A stretch of DNA of 64,000 nt from the NCBI GenBank assembly GCA_964463165.1, contig CAYXBK010000010.1, forward strand, positions 95,308 through 159,307, in the 5' to 3' direction. The notes below the pieces were generated by a model. The model saw nothing but the letters and a program-made list of their open reading frames with translations, did no database searches and was not told the DNA's origin. Positions 34,891 to 43,513 of this stretch are shown in pieces. The stretch is from UBA7236 sp964463165. Lineage in GTDB: Bacteria; Bacteroidota; Bacteroidia; Chitinophagales; BACL12. Within the stretch, counting starts at the first letter, position 1, and every line of letters begins with the position of its first letter. The translations under genes and the position numbers were made by a program.

Positions 34891-35001
34891 CACTTCTAAA
34901 TCGGTTTTAACAATTGTATTACCGGTTTAGCGTGACCTTGCTGAACAACCACACCTATTCTTAATTAATTTATTAGTAAACCCTAAAAAATTTAGTATCA
35001 A

Positions 35002-36945
35002 ATGCTGAAGAAATCATTACTTATTTCAGCCCTTTCGTTAGTTTGGGGGGGTATGGTGCTTGCACAGGCACCTCAAAGGTCGTGTTCAACTATGGATGTT
35101 GATTCACGGTTACGGGCAGAGGATCCCTATTATTCTCAAAATCGCGAAGCGATCGAACAATTTACACAAAACTACATCGCAACGCAGGCTACAAATGGCG
35201 GCGAGCGCACAGTAGTTACGATTCCGGTTGTAGTTCACATTGTTTACAACGTAGCTGCAGAAAATATTGCAGACGCACAGGTTTACAATCAGATCGACGT
35301 ATTAAACAAAGATTTTAGCAGAACAAATTCAGATGTAGGCGAAACACCTGCATATTTCGCAGGTGTAGCAGCAAACTGCGAAGTGCAATTCTGCCTTGCT
35401 ACCGTTGATCCAAGTGGTAATCCTACTACTGGTATCACAAGAACAAGCACTACAAAAACATCATTCAGCACTTCTGATGATATGAAATTTGCAACCTATG
35501 GACATACCATCTGGGATCGCAATTCATATCTCAATTTATGGGTATGCGACCTGAGTGGTGGTTTATTGGGTTATGCTCAATTCCCTGGTGGTGCAGCTTC
35601 TACTGACGGTGTAGTTATCGACTATGTATATTTCGGTGTTGGTGGTGCAGGTGCAACTCCATACGATCTGGGCCGTACAGCAACACACGAAGTTGGCCAC
35701 TGGTTGAATTTATATCATATCTGGGGCGACGATGGTACCGGTTGCGCAGGTTCAGACTTAGTTGCAGATACACCTAATCAGGCTGATGAAACTTATGGTT
35801 GCCCTAACGGTGCTATCCGTATTTCATGTTCAAATGGTCCGAATGGCGATATGTATCAAAATTACATGGACTATACTGATGACGGTTGTATGAACCTCTT
35901 TACTGCAGGTCAGAAAACAAGAATGCAGGCATTGTTCGCTGCGGGCGGATCAAGGGTTTCCATCTTGAGTTCAAATGGCTGCGGTGGCGGCGGCGGTGCT
36001 ACATGTAATGCACCAACCGGAATGAACACAACTTCCATTTCTTCAACAGGTGCTACGCTTAACTGGACAGGTGCTGCAGGAGCAACAAGCTATAACGTTC
36101 GTTATAAAAAATCAGCTGATGCAACATGGACAAATACAACATCTGCAACTACTTCTAAAGTACTTACAGGTTTAGTAGCCAGCACTTCTTACGACTGGCA
36201 GGTTCAAACTGTATGCAGCGGTGGTACTACAAGCGCTTATACTTCAACAACAACATTCACAACAACAGCTGCAGGCGGTGTTTGCTCAGATACGTATGAA
36301 TCCAATAATACATCCGGAACTGCTACATTGATTTCTGCTGCAACAACATATCATGCATTGATCAGCTCAACTACAGATGTTGACTGGTTCAAATTCACAA
36401 CAACAGGTGCAAATACAAAGATCAAAGTTGATCTGACGTCATTACCTGCTGATTATGATGTGCGTTTGTATAACCAAAGCGTTGTTCAGAAAGGAATTTC
36501 TGAAAACGGCGGAACTACAAGCGAGCAAATCATCTGGAATACAACAACAACCGGAACACGTTATATCAAGGTATACGGTTGGTCAGGCGCTATGAATACA
36601 TCAGATTGTTACGACCTTCTTGTTTCTGTAAGATCAAGCAACTGGAGAACAGATGGTACATTCACTGAAATAACTGAAGATTGGGATAATTCAATCGAAG
36701 GTATATTCCCGAACCCTGCTTCTACAAATTCTATCACAGTAGATTATTTATGCGTTCAGGAAGATATGAATGTGGAAGTGAAAGTTTATGATATGCTCGG
36801 TAAAGAAGTGAATGCATTTACTCAGGCAGTTGTAAACGGTGAAAACCTCATCGAAATGAATATTGAAAACTTCCAGCCAGGAATGTATTTCATCGTTATC
36901 AGCAATGGTAAATCAAACTATTCTGATAAATTCATGATCAATTGA
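35002..36945 (+). CDS. Secreted M43-family (pappalysin-like) metalloprotease with T9SS sorting domain
   Basis: The 647-residue protein has a signal peptide (ISALSLVWGGMVLAQ). The catalytic domain has the metzincin motif H229-E-xx-H233-xxxxx-H239 (TATHEVGHWLNLYHIWGD) and the Met-turn QNYMDYTDDGCMNLFT. Next come a Gly-rich linker, an FN3 domain (APTGMNTTSISSTGATLNW), a PPC-like domain (YHALISSTTDVDWFKFTTTG) and a T9SS type A sorting domain (GIFPNPASTNSITVDY to KSNYSDKFMIN). It is a secreted zinc protease, probably processing extracellular protein. A strong terminator follows. Confidence 0.92.
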   Translation: MLKKSLLISALSLVWGGMVLAQAPQRSCSTMDVDSRLRAEDPYYSQNREAIEQFTQNYIATQATNGGERTVVTIPVVVHIVYNVAAENIADAQVYNQIDVLNKDFSRTNSDVGETPAYFAGVAANCEVQFCLATVDPSGNPTTGITRTSTTKTSFSTSDDMKFATYGHTIWDRNSYLNLWVCDLSGGLLGYAQFPGGAASTDGVVIDYVYFGVGGAGATPYDLGRTATHEVGHWLNLYHIWGDDGTGCAGSDLVADTPNQADETYGCPNGAIRISCSNGPNGDMYQNYMDYTDDGCMNLFTAGQKTRMQALFAAGGSRVSILSSNGCGGGGGATCNAPTGMNTTSISSTGATLNWTGAAGATSYNVRYKKSADATWTNTTSATTSKVLTGLVASTSYDWQVQTVCSGGTTSAYTSTTTFTTTAAGGVCSDTYESNNTSGTATLISAATTYHALISSTTDVDWFKFTTTGANTKIKVDLTSLPADYDVRLYNQSVVQKGISENGGTTSEQIIWNTTTTGTRYIKVYGWSGAMNTSDCYDLLVSVRSSNWRTDGTFTEITEDWDNSIEGIFPNPASTNSITVDYLCVQEDMNVEVKVYDMLGKEVNAFTQAVVNGENLIEMNIENFQPGMYFIVISNGKSNYSDKFMIN

Positions 36946-36969
36946 TTTAAGGTTATTAAATAAATACAA

Positions 36970-36995
36970 GGGCGGCCGGTTTGGCCGCCCTTTTT
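36970..36995 (+). terminator. Intrinsic terminator after the M43 protease
   Basis: Stem GGGCGGCC (36970-36977), loop GGTTT, stem GGCCGCCC (36983-36990), then five T. It lies 24 bases after the protease stop and ahead of the pheS promoter. Confidence 0.92.
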
Positions 36996-37002
36996 GTTTT
37001 TG

Positions 37003-37010
37003 TATTTTTG
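37003..37010 (+). promoter_or_regulatory. -7 promoter box for pheS
   Basis: TATTTTTG is a full match, 11 bases before the pheS ATG, so the leader is very short. Confidence 0.5.
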
Positions 37011-37021
37011 GCGTTCGAACT

Positions 37022-38050
37022 ATGCAGGATTCAAATCAAAATATTTCAGAATTCAAAAAACAGATTCAGGATTTCAATATTCAAAATGCGGAAGAACTCG
37101 AAGCATTCAGAATTAAATTCCTCGGAACCAAAAATGTATTAAAGGATTTGTTCGCAGCAATTAAAGACGTGCCGAATGATCAGAAAAAAGAATACGGGCA
37201 AAAAGTAAATGAACTGAAACAACTTGCGGAGGAAAAATTTGCCGGGTATCAATCACTAAATATAAGCTCAAAAAAAGGGGCAGCAAAAGAAATCGATTAT
37301 ACATTACCTGTTGCCGTAAAAAATCCCGGCGCACGTCACCCGATCACATTGATTAAAGATGAGCTGATCAGTATTTTTTCGAAGATCGGTTATCAATCTG
37401 TCGACGGACCTGAAATCGAAGACGACTGGCATAATTTCACAGCGCTCGCCATGCCGGAAGATCATCCCGCCAGAGATATGCAGGATACATTTTATATTCA
37501 GCAAAATCCTGCTATTGTTTTGCGCACACATACGAGCAATGTGCAGATACGCATGATGGAAAATCAAAAACCTCCATTGCGCATGATGAATCTGGGAAGA
37601 ACATACCGCAATGAAACAATAACTGCAAGGGCACATTGTATTTTTCACCAGATCGAATTATTTTATGTGGATGAAGGTGTTACATTCGCCGACCTGAAAC
37701 AAACCTTATTATATCTCGCTCAGGAATTATTCGGGGAAAAAACGGAAATACGGTTGCGCCCGAGTTATTTCCCTTTTACCGAACCAAGCGCCGAACTGGA
37801 TGTGAGTTGTTTTATTTGTAACGGTGCAGGATGTAATATCTGCAAGCATACGGGCTGGGTGGAGATCGGCGGCTGTGGCATGATTGACCCGACGGTTCTG
37901 AAAAATTGTAATATCGATCCGGAAAAATATACCGGCTTTGCATTCGGTATGGGCCTGGAAAGAATGGCCATTTTAAAATACCGCATCAACGATATTCGTT
38001 TATTCTCTGAAAATGATCTCCGTTTCCTAAAACAATTTGAGCATTTATAA
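37022..38050 (+). CDS. pheS: Phenylalanyl-tRNA synthetase alpha subunit
   Basis: The 342-residue catalytic subunit has an N-terminal coiled-coil arm, then motif 1 (HPITLIKDELISIFSKIGYQ), motif 2 (VLRTHTSNVQIRMMENQ, GRTYRNETITARAHCIFHQIE) and motif 3 (GFAFGMGLERMAILKYRIND). The insertion CFICNGAGCNICKHTGWVEI is a Cys-rich knuckle found in this family. The beta subunit gene (pheT) is not in this window. Confidence 0.96.
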   Translation: MQDSNQNISEFKKQIQDFNIQNAEELEAFRIKFLGTKNVLKDLFAAIKDVPNDQKKEYGQKVNELKQLAEEKFAGYQSLNISSKKGAAKEIDYTLPVAVKNPGARHPITLIKDELISIFSKIGYQSVDGPEIEDDWHNFTALAMPEDHPARDMQDTFYIQQNPAIVLRTHTSNVQIRMMENQKPPLRMMNLGRTYRNETITARAHCIFHQIELFYVDEGVTFADLKQTLLYLAQELFGEKTEIRLRPSYFPFTEPSAELDVSCFICNGAGCNICKHTGWVEIGGCGMIDPTVLKNCNIDPEKYTGFAFGMGLERMAILKYRINDIRLFSENDLRFLKQFEHL

Positions 38051-38634
38051 TGAAGATATTCTTTCAACTAATCCTTTGTATTTGTTTTTTATTTGCTGCA
38101 AAAATTTCTTTTGCTCAAAACCCGATTTATACCGACAGCACGATTACAATTATTAATGGAGATACGATCATCGGGCAACCGATTGAATTTAAAAAATATG
38201 ATGAGCGCTTTGTTGATTTTATGTTTTTCGACGGGACATACAATATTGTTACGTTCAGAATTACTGAAAGCAATCAATGTTTTCAGTTTATGCTGAGTTC
38301 AGAAGATTCATCCACATTTTGTTTTACAATTTCAGATGAAGAATTCGGCCAGATAATGCGGCTTGTTCAGGAAATGAAAAGCGAATTGGAAAAACAATCC
38401 AACTGGCCGATTAAATGTAATTATTGTCAGACAATGCAGTTTTTCTGGTATGAAGGAGATTTTGAAAGAAGTATATTAAAACGTTCTGCTGCAATACCCA
38501 GATCATTCAGCGATATCTTAAATTTATGCTACGATCTGAGCTCGGAAAAACAACGTTGCGGAATTAAACTGAACTATTTTCAGTCGTTACAGGGTTTTGA
38601 GGATAACCTGAAAGGGCCCAGCAGTACGAAATAA
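38050..38634 (+). CDS. Secreted hypothetical protein
   Basis: The 194-residue protein begins with a signal peptide (LILCICFLFAAKISFAQ). The mature part has four to six Cys (CFQFMLSS, CNYCQTMQFFW, CYDLSSEKQRCG), which may form disulfides in the periplasm. No family recognised. Its ATG overlaps the pheS stop by one base, so it is translated from the pheS transcript; the radical SAM gene follows 5 bases later. The link between these three genes is not obvious. Confidence 0.7.
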   Translation: MKIFFQLILCICFLFAAKISFAQNPIYTDSTITIINGDTIIGQPIEFKKYDERFVDFMFFDGTYNIVTFRITESNQCFQFMLSSEDSSTFCFTISDEEFGQIMRLVQEMKSELEKQSNWPIKCNYCQTMQFFWYEGDFERSILKRSAAIPRSFSDILNLCYDLSSEKQRCGIKLNYFQSLQGFEDNLKGPSSTK

Positions 38635-38639
38635 CCACC

Positions 38640-39662
38640 ATGCCATTCAGCTACAGAGATTCATTCAATTATATTTCAAGGCTCACTCCACGGCGTGTAT
38701 GGAACATGACGAAAGTGGTATCTTCTTTTTATTATTCGAAATGGACCAAAAAACCAACGCAATGGGGCCTGCCTGTTTCAATTTCATTTGAACCTACAAC
38801 ATCCTGCAATTTGCGTTGCCCTGAATGCCCGAGTGGACTGCGTTCGTTTACCCGCCCGACCGGTATGCTGAAAAAAGATTTTTTCAGGCAGACGATAGAT
38901 GAAATGTATAAAGATCTTTCCTATCTCATTTTTTATTTTCAGGGCGAACCTTATTTAAATCCTGATTTCCTGGAGATGGTGAAATACGCAAGCGATAAAG
39001 GAATTTATACCGCCACATCAAGTAATGCACATTATTTAACTGATGAGAATGCAAGGAAAACAATTGAAAGCGGTTTGGACAGATTAATCATTTCGATTGA
39101 CGGCACAACTCAGGAAGTGTATGAGCAATATCGAGTTGGTGGAAACCTGAATAAAGTTATTGAAGGAACAAAAAATATTATCCGCTGGAAAAAGGAATTA
39201 AAATCAAAAAAACCATTTGTGATTTTTCAATTTCTTGTGGTGAAACCAAATGAACATCAGATCGAAGATGTAAAAAAACTCGCAAAAGAATTGGGTGTGG
39301 ATGATGTCGGATTTAAAACTGCACAGATCTATGATTATGAAAACGGGAATGATTTAATTCCTACCATTGATTATTATTCACGCTATGCGAAACAGGACGA
39401 CGGCAAATACAAAATAAAAAATGAAATGCTCAATCATTGCTGGAAATTATGGCATAGCTGCGTTATTACATGGGACGGCGCCGTTGTGCCTTGTTGCTTT
39501 GATAAAGATGCACAACATCAATTAGGAGATTTAAAAGAAACTACTTTCAAAGAATTATGGCAAAGCGATAAATATCAGAATTTCAGATCGGCACTATTGA
39601 AAAGCAGAAGTGAAATTGATATTTGTAAGAATTGTACGGAAGGAACAAAGGTTTGGGCGTGA
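38640..39662 (+). CDS. Radical SAM/SPASM domain protein
   Basis: The 340-residue protein has the radical SAM cluster motif C56-xxx-C60-xx-C63 (PTTSCNLRCPECPSGLRSF) and a C-terminal SPASM region with auxiliary-cluster Cys (HCWKLWHSCVITWDGAVVPC, then CKNCTEGTKVW). Proteins of this shape mature peptides or modify sugars and cofactors. No precursor peptide gene was recognised next to it; the secreted Cys-rich protein upstream is the only candidate partner. A series of hairpin repeats starts right at its stop. Confidence 0.88.
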   Translation: MPFSYRDSFNYISRLTPRRVWNMTKVVSSFYYSKWTKKPTQWGLPVSISFEPTTSCNLRCPECPSGLRSFTRPTGMLKKDFFRQTIDEMYKDLSYLIFYFQGEPYLNPDFLEMVKYASDKGIYTATSSNAHYLTDENARKTIESGLDRLIISIDGTTQEVYEQYRVGGNLNKVIEGTKNIIRWKKELKSKKPFVIFQFLVVKPNEHQIEDVKKLAKELGVDDVGFKTAQIYDYENGNDLIPTIDYYSRYAKQDDGKYKIKNEMLNHCWKLWHSCVITWDGAVVPCCFDKDAQHQLGDLKETTFKELWQSDKYQNFRSALLKSRSEIDICKNCTEGTKVWA

Positions 39663-39925
39663 CCCTGAATGAGGTTTCCAACCCATTCAGGGTTTTCGAG
39701 AGTGATATTCAACGTCAGTGCAAACTAAATGATAATAGCATAACCTGAATGAGGTTTCCAACCCATTCAGGGTTTTCGAGAATAATATTAAACGTCAGTG
39801 CTAACTAAAATGATAATAGCATATCCTGAATGAGGTTGCAAACCCATTCAGGATTTTCGAGAATAATATTAAACGTCAGTGCTAACTAAAATGATAATAG
39901 CATATCCTGAATGAGGTTTCAAACC
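39663..39925 (+). repeat. Tandem array of ~80-bp hairpin repeats
   Basis: Units begin with CCTGAATGAGG at 39664, 39744, 39825 and 39906 (spacing 80, 81, 81); the last is truncated. Each starts with a hairpin: CCTGAATG, then GGTT...AACC, then CATTCAGG, and continues with a conserved tail (AACGTCAGTGC, ATGATAATAGCATA). The array begins immediately after the radical SAM stop. Confidence 0.85.
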
Positions 39926-40048
39926 CGTTCGGTGGTTAAATGAAATTGAAATTAATTCGCTCATTTAAAGAAAAGCACCCCGAACGCGGTTTTAAACCAG
40001 TTCGGCGGTTGAAATAAAAAAAAATTTGCGGCTTCTCAATAAAACAAC
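39926..40048. other. Hairpin-rich leader before the aminotransferase
   Basis: After the array, a variant hairpin is present: CCGAACGC-GGTTT-TAAACC-AGTTCGG (39979-40006), which shares the GGTTT/AAACC core with the array. No gene; an AT-rich stretch leads to the aminotransferase ATG. Confidence 0.5.
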
Positions 40049-41224
40049 ATGATTTCCAACCGCCAATTATTTCTGAACCATATCGCACAAACTAGTGATG
40101 CGCCACTTATGCTAGAAATTGAAAGAGCAGAAGGTTGTTGGTTGTATGATGTGAGCGGAAAAAAATACCTCGATTTGATTTCAGGGATTTCGGTGAGCAA
40201 TCTCGGCCATCAAAATTCTGCAATTAAAAAAGCAATCACCGATCAGCTTAATAAATATTCTTATTTAATGGTGTATGGAGAAATAATTCAATCTCCACAA
40301 ATTAAGCTTGCTGAATGGTTAACAGCGCATCTACCTCAAAATTTAAATGCAGTTTATTATACGAATTCAGGCAGTGAAGCAATTGAAGGTGCAATTAAAC
40401 TTGCGAAGCGTGTTACGGGACGAACAGAAATTATTTCATTTAAAAATTCTTACCACGGATCTACGCAAGGTGCGTTGAGTTTGGGAAATAATGAAGAAAG
40501 AAAAAATGCATTCCGGCCATTAATTCCCGATAACAGCATTCTTGATTTTAATAATTTCAATCAGCTTGAATTGATTACAGATAAAACTGCTGCTGTAATT
40601 ATGGAAATTGTGCAGGCAGAAGCAGGAGTGATATTGCCGGAAGAAAATTATTTAACTGCAATAAGAAATAAATGCAATGCAACAGGTGCATTATTAATAT
40701 TTGATGAATGCCAAACAGGTTTTGGGCGCACAGGGAAATTATTCGGCCTTGAAAAATATAATATAATTCCGGATGTGCTCACATTGGGAAAAGCTTTCGG
40801 CGGAGGTATGCCACTCGGCGCATTTATCGCATCGAAAGAAATGATGGATACTTTTACAAATCATCCGGTGCTTGGTCACCTCACTACTTTCGGTGGACAT
40901 CCGGTTTCCTGTGCTGCCGGTTTGGCTGCCGCAGAAGAATTAATGCGATTGCATTTGATTTCTGATGTAGAGAGAAAAGCAGAATTCATCAAAAAGAATT
41001 TAATGCATCCCAAAATAAAATCCGTCCGAAATGCCGGATTGATGATGGCAATTGAATTTGAATCGGCAGAATTTAACCTTGCATTAAACCGGAAATTAAT
41101 TGAAGCCGGATTATTAACGGATTGGTTTTTATTTGCTCCGCATTGTTTACGCATTGCACCACCGCTAATTATTTCTGATGAGGAGATTGAATTTGCAATA
41201 GTGAAAATACTGCAATGCTTATAA
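40049..41224 (+). CDS. Class III PLP-dependent aminotransferase (ArgD-like)
   Basis: The 391-residue enzyme has the family blocks YYTNSGSEAIEGAIKLAK (phosphate binding), FKNSYHGSTQGALSLG, LLIFDECQTGFGRTGKLF (Asp to the PLP ring) and DVLTLGKAFGGGMPLGAFIA with the PLP-binding Lys. It most resembles acetylornithine/ornithine-type aminotransferases, but no arg genes are adjacent, so the substrate is uncertain. Confidence 0.88.
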   Translation: MISNRQLFLNHIAQTSDAPLMLEIERAEGCWLYDVSGKKYLDLISGISVSNLGHQNSAIKKAITDQLNKYSYLMVYGEIIQSPQIKLAEWLTAHLPQNLNAVYYTNSGSEAIEGAIKLAKRVTGRTEIISFKNSYHGSTQGALSLGNNEERKNAFRPLIPDNSILDFNNFNQLELITDKTAAVIMEIVQAEAGVILPEENYLTAIRNKCNATGALLIFDECQTGFGRTGKLFGLEKYNIIPDVLTLGKAFGGGMPLGAFIASKEMMDTFTNHPVLGHLTTFGGHPVSCAAGLAAAEELMRLHLISDVERKAEFIKKNLMHPKIKSVRNAGLMMAIEFESAEFNLALNRKLIEAGLLTDWFLFAPHCLRIAPPLIISDEEIEFAIVKILQCL

Positions 41225-41394
41225 TAATCCACCACAGATCAGCACAGCGTTTTGTGCTTCTTTGTGAACTTCGTGGGAAATTAAAGTCTCCCGCAGATTT
41301 CGCAGATCAACGGCGAATTTATCTGTGTAATCTGTGGTAAGCATCTTCCTTTAAAGGAAACTAAAATCCCGCAAATTATTTATAATATTGGAGA
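41225..41394. repeat. Degenerate cagatttcgcagat/atctgtg-type intergenic repeat
   Basis: CCACCACAGATCAGCACAG at 41228-41246 is partly complementary to CTGTGTAATCTGTGGT at 41323-41338, with CCCGCAGATTTCGCAGATCA between. This repeat type is scattered in intergenic regions of many Bacteroidota. No gene. TAATATTG at 41383-41390 is a 7-of-8 promoter box for the next gene. Confidence 0.55.
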
Positions 41395-42384
41395 ATGAAA
41401 CGCACGCTGCTTTTTCTGATATTTGGTTTTTTATTAGTCGTTGCAAAGCCCGCAGCAGCTCCCGAACCTGGCCCCTGGGGTTTTTGGGCGCATCAGCGCA
41501 TCAATCAAATGGCACTGTATACTTTACCTGAAGAATTATTTTCATTTTATAAACCCTATATCGATTATATCACCGAGCATGCTGTTGATCCGGATAAACG
41601 GCGCTATTCAATCGCTGCTGAAGCACCCCGTCATTATATTGATCTCGATCATTACGGTGCATATCCCTTTCCAAATGTTCCGCATAAATGGAAAGATGCG
41701 GTTGTCCGCTATTCTGAAGATACATTAAATTCCTATGGTATTGTTCCCTGGTATATTGAATTGATGATGTTTCGTTTAACCGATGCATTCAAAGCAAAAG
41801 ATGCAAATAAAATTCTGCGCACAACAGCTGAGATCGGTCATTATATTTCTGATGCACATGTGCCTTTGCACTGCACCGAAAATTATAACGGACAAATGAC
41901 AAACCAGGTAGGCATTCATGGATTTTGGGAATCACGTATTCCGGAATTAATGGGAGAAAATTATGATTATTTTGCAGGGAAAGCAGAATTTATTCCCGAC
42001 ATAAATAAACGTATCTGGGAAATTGTTTTCGACAGTCATTTGGTGGTAGACAGTGTGTTGAATTTCGAAAAACAATTAAATGAAGAATTTCCATCCGACA
42101 GGAAATACAGTTATGAAACACGTGGCGCCTCAACCGTTCGTGTATATTCGAAAGAGTATACCGAGAAATATAATTCCATGCTCAACAATATGGTGGAGCG
42201 CCGTATGCGGCAAAACATCATCGACCTCGGTTCTTTCTGGCTCACTGCCTGGGTAAATGCAGGCAAACCGAATTTAACCGGCATTATTTTAAAACCGCTC
42301 ACCGAAGCGGAAATAAAAGAAATGGAAGAATTAAACAGCAATTATAATCAGGGAGAATATAAGGGGAAGTTTAAGGATGATTGA
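41395..42384 (+). CDS. Secreted zinc-dependent phospholipase C / S1-P1 nuclease-like protein
   Basis: The 329-residue protein has a signal peptide (TLLFLIFGFLLVVAKPAAA) and the Trp/His zinc-ligand pattern of the zinc phospholipase C/P1 nuclease fold: WGFWAHQRINQMAL, APRHYIDLDHYG, EIGHYISDAHVPLHCTENYN and GIHGFWESRIPEL. It is all-helical in appearance. Either phospholipid or nucleic acid hydrolysis in the periplasm is possible. Confidence 0.82.
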   Translation: MKRTLLFLIFGFLLVVAKPAAAPEPGPWGFWAHQRINQMALYTLPEELFSFYKPYIDYITEHAVDPDKRRYSIAAEAPRHYIDLDHYGAYPFPNVPHKWKDAVVRYSEDTLNSYGIVPWYIELMMFRLTDAFKAKDANKILRTTAEIGHYISDAHVPLHCTENYNGQMTNQVGIHGFWESRIPELMGENYDYFAGKAEFIPDINKRIWEIVFDSHLVVDSVLNFEKQLNEEFPSDRKYSYETRGASTVRVYSKEYTEKYNSMLNNMVERRMRQNIIDLGSFWLTAWVNAGKPNLTGIILKPLTEAEIKEMEELNSNYNQGEYKGKFKDD

Positions 42385-42414
42385 ACCGTTTTCCGAGATT
42401 TATTTTTTCACTTA

Positions 42415-43368
42415 TCATTTATATTTCATCGAAACAAGTTTTAATTCAAACGGAAGCGGGTCACTTATTAATAAACCGGAAATAATTTTAGCCTCATCAA
42501 GGTCGAACATCCCTGAAATTGTTGCCAGCCCCCCTTCAATTCTTTCATGAATCATTGGAGTCGAATATACTCTATTGTTGATTATTAAGGCGATTATTTC
42601 TCCTTTATGTACTCCTGTCATTTTTGACCAACTACTGATGTAATTACTTTTAAATTTTATTCTGATTTCCGGCATGCCGGAGAATGTGCTTTTTTCCACG
42701 TTAGCATATTCAATAAATCTTTCGTTTTGTTCAAACGGATTTTGTTCATCCGTCTTGAATAAATATAATGGCAGTCTGATCGAATCGTTTGGAAGCGGAA
42801 TACCCCATCTTGAGACACAATAATTTTCACCAAGGTCATCCTTCAAGAGGCTGTCCAATAAATGTTTCGCATAGCTTGTGTCAGATGGTAGCGAATTGCC
42901 GAATACAGGGTACATGCGGGTACCGTCTATTTCCAGTTTAAAATAACCGGAAATAGAATCATAGCGGCTGCCAAAGTACATGCTGGTATCAAAATCAATT
43001 GTTGACAGATCCATATCATGCAGGAATTCCCAGATAATACTTTCATCAAGCATGACCATTAATTTAAAATCAAAATTCTTTTTAAATAATAGATTTTTTA
43101 TTGAAGCCGGGTTGCCGCCTTTGCAATTAATTTGGATTTCGCCGCTTTCTTCCAATATTTTTGAAGAGATGGATATTCCACAATTCTCAGCCCTCTGTTC
43201 AAGTGCATCCAGATAATCACCGATATTTTTTTCTTGTTCGGCTGTTGGTTTTTCTAAAATGAATTCAGTTGTGATTTTTGATTTACAACCCGGCAGAAAA
43301 ATCACGAATATGCAAAGGATGTAAATCCATATTGAATACGCCTTCGTTTTTGACAGAAGTATTTTCAT
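42415..43368 (-). CDS. Lipoprotein resembling the periplasmic P1 domain of SecD
   Basis: The 317-residue protein has a lipoprotein signal (IYILCIFVIFLPGCKSK). The mature part follows SecD's periplasmic architecture: an N-terminal segment like the P1 base (YLDALEQRAENCGISISSKI, then EIQINCKGGNPASIKNLLF, where SecD has a bilobed ferredoxin-like fold), and near the C-terminus the P1-head pattern GEIIALIINNRVYSTPMIHE with IEGGLATISGMFDLDEAKII. In SecD this reads like IVLDGKVYSAPVI followed by ISGNFTVEEA. The six membrane helices of SecD are absent. Function unknown; the gene is alone between convergent and tandem neighbours. Confidence 0.7.
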   Translation of the reverse strand: MKILLSKTKAYSIWIYILCIFVIFLPGCKSKITTEFILEKPTAEQEKNIGDYLDALEQRAENCGISISSKILEESGEIQINCKGGNPASIKNLLFKKNFDFKLMVMLDESIIWEFLHDMDLSTIDFDTSMYFGSRYDSISGYFKLEIDGTRMYPVFGNSLPSDTSYAKHLLDSLLKDDLGENYCVSRWGIPLPNDSIRLPLYLFKTDEQNPFEQNERFIEYANVEKSTFSGMPEIRIKFKSNYISSWSKMTGVHKGEIIALIINNRVYSTPMIHERIEGGLATISGMFDLDEAKIISGLLISDPLPFELKLVSMKYK

Positions 43369-43387
43369 GCTGGGTCAATTTATCATT

Positions 43388-43395
43388 TAAAAGTA
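43388..43395 (-). promoter_or_regulatory. Possible -7 box for the SecD-like lipoprotein
   Basis: The minus strand reads TACTTTTA (7 of 8), 19 bases before the ATG. It immediately follows the terminator of the upstream T9SS operon. Confidence 0.35.
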
Positions 43396-43413
43396 GGATA
43401 TTTCTTTCAAGGC

Positions 43414-43451
43414 AAAAAAAAATCAGCCGTGCTTAAACTAAACACGGCTGA
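43414..43451 (-). terminator. Intrinsic terminator of the PKD operon
   Basis: On the minus strand TCAGCCGTG pairs with CACGGCTGA (+ strand 43423-43431 and 43443-43451) around an 11-base loop, followed by an uninterrupted T-tract (A-run at 43415-43422 on the + strand). It lies 62 bases after the PKD protein stop. Confidence 0.88.
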
Positions 43452-43513
43452 TAACCTTTAAGGAGAAAAAGTAAAAGATGCCGGTTTGCTACCAACCGGC
43501 ACCTCAGTTGGTG

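Larger units (their letters stand above)
34461..35001. other. 541-base intergenic region between metH and the M43 protease
   Basis: No gene is seen. It holds the metH promoter box, a short imperfect direct repeat (CCTTACCGGATT followed by CCTTGCCGGCTG near 34522-34546), AT-rich sequence without clear structure, and the protease promoter at 34883-34890 with a leader of about 105 bases. Confidence 0.6.

Noticed and set aside
39663..39925. Possible CRISPR array from regularly spaced hairpins
   Set aside because: The sequence between hairpins is conserved rather than unique, so it is a tandem repeat.
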